This document shows positions 58,200-64,000 of a stretch of 64,000 bases of DNA, piece by piece. The notes below the pieces were generated by a model. The model had not been told where the DNA came from and ran no database searches. It saw only the letters and a program-made list of their open reading frames with translations. The first letter of the stretch is position 1. Each line of letters opens with the position of its first letter. Source of the stretch: Conus ventricosus (Eukaryota; Mollusca; Gastropoda; Neogastropoda; Conidae); assembly GCA_018398815.1 (NCBI GenBank), contig CM031595.1, positions 141,595,332 to 141,659,331 of the forward strand, given 5' to 3'. Made by a program: the position numbers and the translations under genes.

Positions 58200-58565
58200 C
58201 TGACATTGGAGCAAAGTCAGTTCTCTCACTTGTGCGCCTGGTCCTATTGACCATCACCATATCCTGACTTCACAGCAAAATAATTCCTATCACTTTCGCA
58301 CCTGGTTAAGTTAACTATCACCATATCCTGACTTCACAGCAAAATAATTCCTATCACTTTCGCACCTGGTTAAGTTAACTATCACCATATCCTGACTTCA
58401 CAGCAAAATAATTCCTATCACTTTCGCACCTGGTTAAGTTAACTATCGCCATATCCTGACTTCACAGCAAAGTCATTTCTATCACTTGCGCACCTGGTTA
58501 AGTTAACAGTCGCCATATCCTGACTTCACAGCAAAATAATTCCTATCACTTGTGCACCTGGTCTG
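58199..58565 (-). repeat. 64-bp array of the pseudokinase exon acceptor
   Basis: On the + strand 'cctgac' recurs at 58199, 58263, 58327, 58391, 58455 and 58519, an exact 64-bp period. The first copy is the real junction (- strand ATGTCAG|G); the others read GAAGTCAG|G on the - strand. Units share 'atcctgacttcacagcaaaa', 'taattcctatcactttcgc' and 'acctggttaagttaacta'. The real exon is the last unit in transcript order. Confidence 0.93.
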
Positions 58566-59542
58566 GTCAGTAGTCATCACCATATCCTCTTGTTTCCATC
58601 AAGACGTCGGTAGCATTGCATGTCTGATGTTGAGTAACTTGTGTGTTTGTCTGAGTGTGTGTATTTGTCTGCGCCTGCTTAAATCACAACTATGTGCCAG
58701 GACAGCTGAGTACAACAAACTGAAAAATGACAGAAATGATTACCTAATTGTATTTTCCATTTTTCAGGTTACCAATGATAGCCATGTCAGAAGTACTGAT
58801 GGCATATTGTGAAAGCTGAATCATTAGAACAGTCAAGGTCAGCCCTCTCAATATGGTGAACTTAGGTCTTTAAATGTATGTCAATTTCAGTGTTTGCCTA
58901 CATGTAATTCACTTACAATGTGTGCTGGATGTGCATGTGAGGTATGTAATGCACAAACAGCAACATCGGCAATATAAATGCAAGAAAAGTATGTACATAG
59001 AATGCACACTCCTTGAGCTCCACTTTCAAGCCAATGTGGCAGAGGCCAGATAAAGAAGACAGTGCAAAGCACACTACTAATTGACTCTGATATCAATCAC
59101 TGCTGGGCTTTTGTTCATCCTTGCCCATGAGAAGAAACTGGCTACAACTATGCGCATTAACATACAAACAAATAAATCAAACAAGGTTGGATCCTTCATT
59201 CATTTCTTGATCAAACCTTTAAAAGTGAGTACTGCCTCGGTACCCATCATTTTGTTTGGGAAAAGAGTGACCCCTGACCAGCCTCAAAACAAAAATCTCT
59301 CGGAGGGAAAAGTACATTTTCTTCAGTCGACATGAATGATCTAACTGAATGGTCAAGCTAGCGCCAGGTGTAGTTCTTAAAACCTAAGATAGCGTGTGCA
59401 TCATAACAAATTCTAAGTTCTGTCCAATAATTTCTGCTTGTCAAAGAGAGTGGGAGAGCGCTGATGATTAAAAATTGGGCCCAAGGCCGTCGCAGTACCG
59501 ATGCAGCCATCTAAGGATAGCAAATGTTTTGCACTAACTCAC
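58566..59542 (-). other. pseudokinase intron
   Basis: About 1 kb, no further features seen. Confidence 0.7.
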
Positions 59543-59629
59543 CCCCAGACTGATGGAGTTATACTGAACACAGCTGGCCAGGATGTCTCCCTCCCCTTTC
59601 TCCACACATACATATGCATGTCGGTTTTT
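59543..59629 (-). CDS. pseudokinase exon (hinge region)
   Basis: 29 codons between TTTTTCAG and GTGAGT: KNRHAYVCVEKGEGDILASC then VQYNSISLG. The 'YVCVEKGEGDI' text fits beta-5, hinge and helix D of a kinase. Confidence 0.75.
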
Positions 59630-59687
59630 CTGAAAAAAAAAAGACTTCACACATCAAATGGCAAGCTCTTTGGCAGTCCAATGGCTC

Positions 59688-59800
59688 AGAAGACTGTTAG
59701 GAGAGAAAAGAGAAAGGAGAGAAGTGTGGGGCGGCGCACAGAAGACTGTTAGGAGAGAAAAGAGAAAGGAGAGAAGTGTGGGGCGGCGCACAGAAGGAAG
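59688..59800. repeat. 52-bp tandem duplication
   Basis: 'agaagactgttaggagagaa' starts at 59688 and 59740, two nearly identical purine-rich units. Confidence 0.93.
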
Positions 59801-60229
59801 CAAGGAAAAACTGTGGGGAAGGGGGAGGAGGACGGGGGAGGAGGACGAACGAGAGGGAAGGGAACTTGGGACAGAAAAGATTGGTGAAACCAACATCAGA
59901 TATCCCATACCTATGGTAGATTCCATCAAGAGAAACACAGATTTCTGTCAATAAATTTCCTATGAACAAAATGATTTTATTATACATGTTCAAAGAAGAT
60001 CTGAAAACGTATCCATTGCAATCAGAATCTAGCTTCCAAATTGTTTGTGTTTGTGCCTGCATATATATCTATGAGAACTTGTGTGCAAGCATAATTTTAA
60101 AACATGGACCTACAACATATTCTAAAATGACAAATAAACCGACTTCACTATAGCACAGAGGCATGAGCTGGAGAATTTGGGTATCTAATGTCGCTATATA
60201 AAAGCAGGACAGTCTGCAGCTTGCCTTGA

Positions 60230-60495
60230 TATGAACATCTAAATTGATATCATATGAACAGTGAGCAACACACAAGAACATCTGAACTGATATCAGTATG
60301 AACAGGTGAGCAACACACAAGAACATCTGAACTGATATCAGTATGAACAGTGAGCAACACACAAGAACATCTGAACTGATATCAGTATGAACAGGTGAGC
60401 AACACACAAGAACATCTGAACTGATATCAGTATGAACAGGTGAGCAACACACAAGAACATCTGAACTGATATCAGTATGAACAGGTGAGCAACAC
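60230..60495. repeat. 45-bp tandem repeat, six copies
   Basis: 'gaacatctgaactgatatca' plus gtatgaacaggtgagcaacacacaa, with gtgagc at about 60261, 60306, 60350, 60396, 60441 and 60486. It lies in the pseudokinase intron, 85 bp from the nearest exon. Confidence 0.95.
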
Positions 60496-60578
60496 AACTT
60501 GATCTCTTGCTCTGTCAAAGACGCTGTGCACACACAAACAATAAACCCAATCAAAGGTCTGATATAGACCAAGGATAC

Positions 60579-60662
60579 CTTATCGAAAAAGACTGAGGTG
60601 GGCGCCAGCAGTGCAGGATGGGAAATGTCAGTGTACGTCATTAGCTGAGTCAGGAATTCCTC
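60579..60662 (-). CDS. pseudokinase exon (N-lobe, helix C to beta-4)
   Basis: 28 codons before GTATCC: EEFLTQLMTYTDISHPALLA then PTSVFFDK. 'HPALLAPTSVFF' resembles the beta-4 region of kinases. The acceptor (TTTAGGTCAG) is weak; the phase-0 choice agrees with the neighbours. Confidence 0.68.
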
Positions 60663-61446
60663 CTGACCTAAATGGTGGCCATCTGACAGTAGACATTCCT
60701 GTGAACACCACATGTTCTCATATATCACCTCAGGATACTGTCTGTCTGTATCAACTCACATCTTCTTTACCTCACACAGTGACAAACATTTCATATCATG
60801 TACCGACACATCATTGCATTACACAATGACACACATTATCTCCACATTATCCATGCACACCGATACACACAGTTTTCTCACCCTGCACGTACATACATGC
60901 ATACAAACACATTATCCTCACACCATGCATACCATGTCTGTATACACTGACTCACATTCTGTCCATATCATTCTCTTGTATCTCAGACGAAGTCACAAAA
61001 GCTACAGAGCAGAAAGAAAATAAAGAAAGCCAAAAGGTGCAATTCTGTTTGTCTTTAGATGCCCACTTACATTTACAATAACATCTTCTGATTCAAACTC
61101 TTCATTACCTTTACAATTATGTCTTTAGAAACACACCTATCATCACACGGATGTTAACAAAGGTAACCTTTATTTGTAAATGATGTTATTAGTGGTATCC
61201 TAACAATATTTTGGGGCAACATTTTCCTAACAATGATTATGTCTTCTGAAGCAAACTTACCTCAAAAACATCTTCAAGCCTTTATCTTAAGAATGGTATC
61301 TTTAGTGATGAAACAGTCACACTGAAAAACTTCCACTCAAAACCATGTCGAACATACCCTTACAATGTGCTTAGAGGCAAATTTATTACCAATGACGCCT
61401 TTTTGAAACAAATGTACCCTCACAAAATCTTTGCATGCAAACTTAC
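60663..61446 (-). repeat. pseudokinase intron with degenerate copies of the upstream exon's donor
   Basis: The exon at 61447 ends (- strand) tttgcttcaaaagacatcat agtcagg before GTAAGT. In the intron similar about 30-bp units follow: tttgcatgcaaagattttgtgaggg, tttgtttcaaaaaggcgtcat, tttgcctctaagcacattgtaaggg, tttgcttcagaagacataatc and gtgtttctaaagacataattg, several followed by gtaag or gtaat. The units spread over about 61035-61446 with gaps. Confidence 0.6.
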
Positions 61447-61566
61447 CCTGACTATGATGTCTTTTGAAGCAAATTTGGAGAAGAACAGTCTCCCATTGGC
61501 TCCTGGGATTGGTGTGAGGTTGTAGTGGCTGATTTCATGTTGACTCTTCACGAAACCTCTGTACTT
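61447..61566 (-). CDS. pseudokinase exon (start of kinase-like domain)
   Basis: 40 codons between TGCTGCAG and GTAAGT: KYRGFVKSQHEISHYNLTPI, PGANGRLFFSKFASKDIIVR. A branch-point-like ctaac lies upstream of the chosen acceptor. An alternative acceptor 42 nt upstream (GATTTCAG) would meet a stop. Confidence 0.72.
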
Positions 61567-61992
61567 CTGCAGCATAGTATTCAGTGGTGACATGTTATTA
61601 GTTAGAGAGGACAAGAACAACACTGAAATCACAACATTCCACAGGTCAGTTTAGTAAAGTATTTGTTTCTGAAATTAGTATTTCATGTGATAAGAGCAAT
61701 ATTGTTGTGTGTTTCTGAAATGATAGTATTGCATGTGATATGCTGCAATTACGATATACTTTCAGATACGCAATGACAACAAATGCGCAATATCTTGTAC
61801 TTACGAAATTCAGAAACTAGTTGAAGCAGACAGAGAAGGGGCAACCAGATGGACAGCAAGACAGAAGGAAACAAAGGTACAGAACTGGAAAAACATGAAC
61901 AGATGCAAAGAAAAGACCAAGAAAGACAGAGACAGATCACCCTAACGGCAAAGCATAGAAACAGGGAAAGTTAGAAGGATATTCACACTGAC

Positions 61993-62073
61993 CAGCTGTA
62001 GATCCAAGCCACTGTCAGGATGAAGTTTCAGGAATTCTGGGAAATGCTGGTCCACCAATGTAGCCAGCTCCTC
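61993..62073 (-). CDS. pseudokinase gene exon upstream of the kinase-like domain
   Basis: 27 codons between GGTTTTCAG and GTCAGT: EELATLVDQHFPEFLKLHPD then SGLDLQL. Probably helical. Phase 0. The gene should continue on the - strand beyond this exon and perhaps beyond 64000. Confidence 0.68.
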
Positions 62074-64000
62074 CTGAAAACCCAAAGCAGCAGTCATAAT
62101 TCTCCATGTCTGGTCTCTTGCTCTAGTTTTCTGTGCTTTCGTTCAGTTTATTTTCTGTTGTTACACTACATATCATCCCCCTATTCTTGCTTCCAATCCA
62201 CGTCAGTAAGTTAATGAATTCCAGAAGAAATAAGAAGAAGAACACAGAAACAGCTGAAACACTCGACCAAACTTTGTACCAACAATAAGGTCTTTTATGA
62301 ATATAAATAAAACATAAATCTAAGTAACAAAATTTTCAGATAGACTCAAGAAGATATTAACAAACCCCCTAAAACTTTTTTTAAAAAAACATAAATAAAC
62401 TTCAGAAATGTATACACTGAGCAGAAATCAAATCTTTCTAATTCAAAAGAAAGTTTTATCCATAACATTCATCTATAGACTGTAATGAGTCACAGATAAA
62501 GATCTTTCCTTTAAATCAATGTTTTGCTCTGTAGACTGTAATCAGTCACAGATGAAAATATTTCCTTTACATCAATGCAGTTTACATGTTTTCTTCTTCT
62601 TTTTTTCTATGACACTACGATTAGTTTAGTTACTGTTCAAGAGAGCTGATGGATGGATACTTGCAGGGTTTCTAAAGACTCCCAAGAACAAAATTCAAGG
62701 AGTTTTCAAGGTTGTTGTATTTTCATTCATGACTACAACACATGCACAAAAATTGATGAAGTTACAAACGATCTCCCTTGGTTAAATAGCAGACTACAAA
62801 CCGGGATCTTGACAATGTTGTAAAAATTTGTTTTTATATAATTTTTCATCAACCTGAATGCAGAAAAATCGAACTGCCGTTTCTTTTCGCCACATTAAAC
62901 ATTTCTGGAGCTGATGGCTTGATTTTCAAAGGTTTTCAAGGAGGTTTGGTCAACAGAACCCCATTTTATTGATTTTCAAGGGTTTTCAAGGCCTTGAAAT
63001 TCGCTCTCAGAATTCATGAAGGTTCAAGGTGCGTACAAACCCTGTATTTGTTACTTTTAAGATGACCACTGTCCATTGCATGTATTGTTTTCCCAAATGT
63101 CCCTTGATAAGAAAAAAATTTACTTTAATACTTGGACAACAAAATATCTTAGAACACAGGACACACACTCTGATTATTAACAAAAAATCAACTTAGCCAA
63201 AACATCAGACGCACTGGAATTTTAGGCAGAACTATCACCTCAGTTTACATTTGTATGTCTTATGTACTAGAAACCTAAATGGAAGGAATATTATTCATCA
63301 ACACATTAATGACATTATTCATCAACATAATGCAGAACAGGACATTATGCATCGTTACAAATATGAAGAGACGTTATTCACCAACACATATAAATAACTC
63401 CTTAAATGCGTTCATGAATGGAAAATACACACACATACTGACAGAAAATAACATCATAATTTTGAATAAAATGTAACAAAGTGGTTTTCAATGGCACTGT
63501 TACAGTTGAGAGAATCACACACACACACACACACTGCCAGTAACGAAACTGTTTCCGAGAGCAACAGCCCAGGAACATATGACTTAACATATGGCTGACG
63601 CATGTGCACACAAGAGTGCTGAGAGCGAGATGTAAACACACTCACAGAGAGGGGACAGAGAGGGAACATAGTAACTGACAAGAGACAGACATCCAGCAGA
63701 ATGGAGAGGAGGAAGAGAAAGCAGTCCAACCAAAGCTACACTGCCGCCACTGTGCCTTCCTGAAAAAAATGAAGGGGCGATGATGCATGTCCAAGCGGGT
63801 CAACAGGACAGTCAAATGAAGAGTAAAAGGGGGCACAGGGTGGAAGGAGGGAAAGAGGGAAGGGGAAGGTGGGTAACAGAAGGCGGAAAGAAAGCCTGGA
63901 CAAGAATAATATAATGTGGAACCAGTCTACCTCTCACAGCTATCTGTTACATAAGTCACAGTAATATGATGTACATAAGTCACAGTAACATGATGTGGAA
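62074..64000. other. 1.9 kb, probably intron, no exon recognised
   Basis: 'gttttcaagg' fragments recur at 62690-63020. A degenerate 'attattcatcaacacattaa' repeat lies at 63285-63400. A short CA tract is at 63515-63535, and the window ends in 'acataagtcacagtaatatg' repeats (63955-63998). No coding frame could be linked to the exon at 61993. Confidence 0.5.

Larger units (their letters stand above)
54842..62073 (-). other. pseudokinase gene, eight 3' exons (span, probably continues past 64000)
   Basis: Eight - strand exons, all phase 0, form a kinase-like domain of about 300 residues ending at TAG. Subdomain VIb reads ILHGEVNPFNIL (HRD replaced by HGE, Asn kept). Subdomain VII reads LLPPDFSC (DFG replaced by DFS). 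The activation segment ends GLSFTAPEL, helix F is DMYSVGVLILY, and subdomain XI has ALRPTADMVL. Replacement of HRD's Asp argues for a catalytically impaired pseudokinase. No clear VAIK lysine was found; an N-lobe exon between 60662 and 61447 may be missed. Architecture and the FTAPEL..LILY region resemble STK31 (TDRD8), a germline Tudor-kinase protein, but no Tudor domain is in the window, so the identity is tentative. Confidence 0.7.

Noticed and set aside
60250..60490. Donor-like 'caggtgagc' sites in the 45-bp repeat
   Set aside because: They lie on the + strand, opposite to the pseudokinase gene, and no + strand gene is present there.

Overview
This window is animal (metazoan) nuclear DNA. 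Its genes are split by spliceosomal introns with GT..AG ends. It is full of (CA)n, (CT)n and G/C homopolymer tracts, carries tRNA-derived SINE heads, a LINE remnant and hAT transposons, and holds an interstitial TTAGGG tract. Proteins resemble lophotrochozoan and vertebrate families. My best guess is a mollusc, probably a gastropod, but this is inference: no diagnostic gene is present.

Layout. (1) 1491-40529, + strand: a complete 13-exon adenylosuccinate lyase gene (ADSL). The exons sum to 484 codons, the human length, but three exons each lack one base. (2) 18715-25510, - strand, inside ADSL intron 7: a three-exon gene for a 209-residue zinc-ribbon protein I do not recognise. (3) 44123-48213: a hAT transposon with a broken transposase (zinc finger, DUF4371-like core, hAT dimerisation domain), itself interrupted at 44858-46236 by a second hAT-like element. 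Both have 5-bp target duplications. (4) 54842-62073 and probably beyond the window, - strand: eight phase-0 exons of a degenerate protein-kinase domain (pseudokinase), tentatively STK31/TDRD8-like. (5) 51963-52620, - strand: a long open exon for a disordered Pro/Ser-rich segment of unknown affiliation. (6) 53-204: a possible terminal exon of an upstream gene.

The most unusual feature is a family of minisatellites built from the splice junctions of these genes. At ADSL exons 4, 7, 10, 12 and 13 and at one pseudokinase exon, the 3' splice site, often with the first bases of the exon, is repeated in tandem in the adjoining intron at a fixed period (45, 55, about 62, or exactly 64 bp). The real junction is the last unit of the array. 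ADSL exons 10 and 11 and another pseudokinase exon show the same thing at the 5' splice site. The end of the zinc-ribbon coding region is also copied into its 3' flank. Exon 10 has eight decoy acceptors, each leading to an in-frame stop, so splicing must choose the last of nine near-identical sites.

The rest is intron and intergenic sequence dominated by minisatellites: a 35-bp array over 2.1 kb, a roughly 55-60-bp array over 1.6 kb, a 15-bp VNTR, and a palindromic element around telomere-like repeats. The long ORFs found in these arrays come from repeat periodicity and are not annotated as genes.
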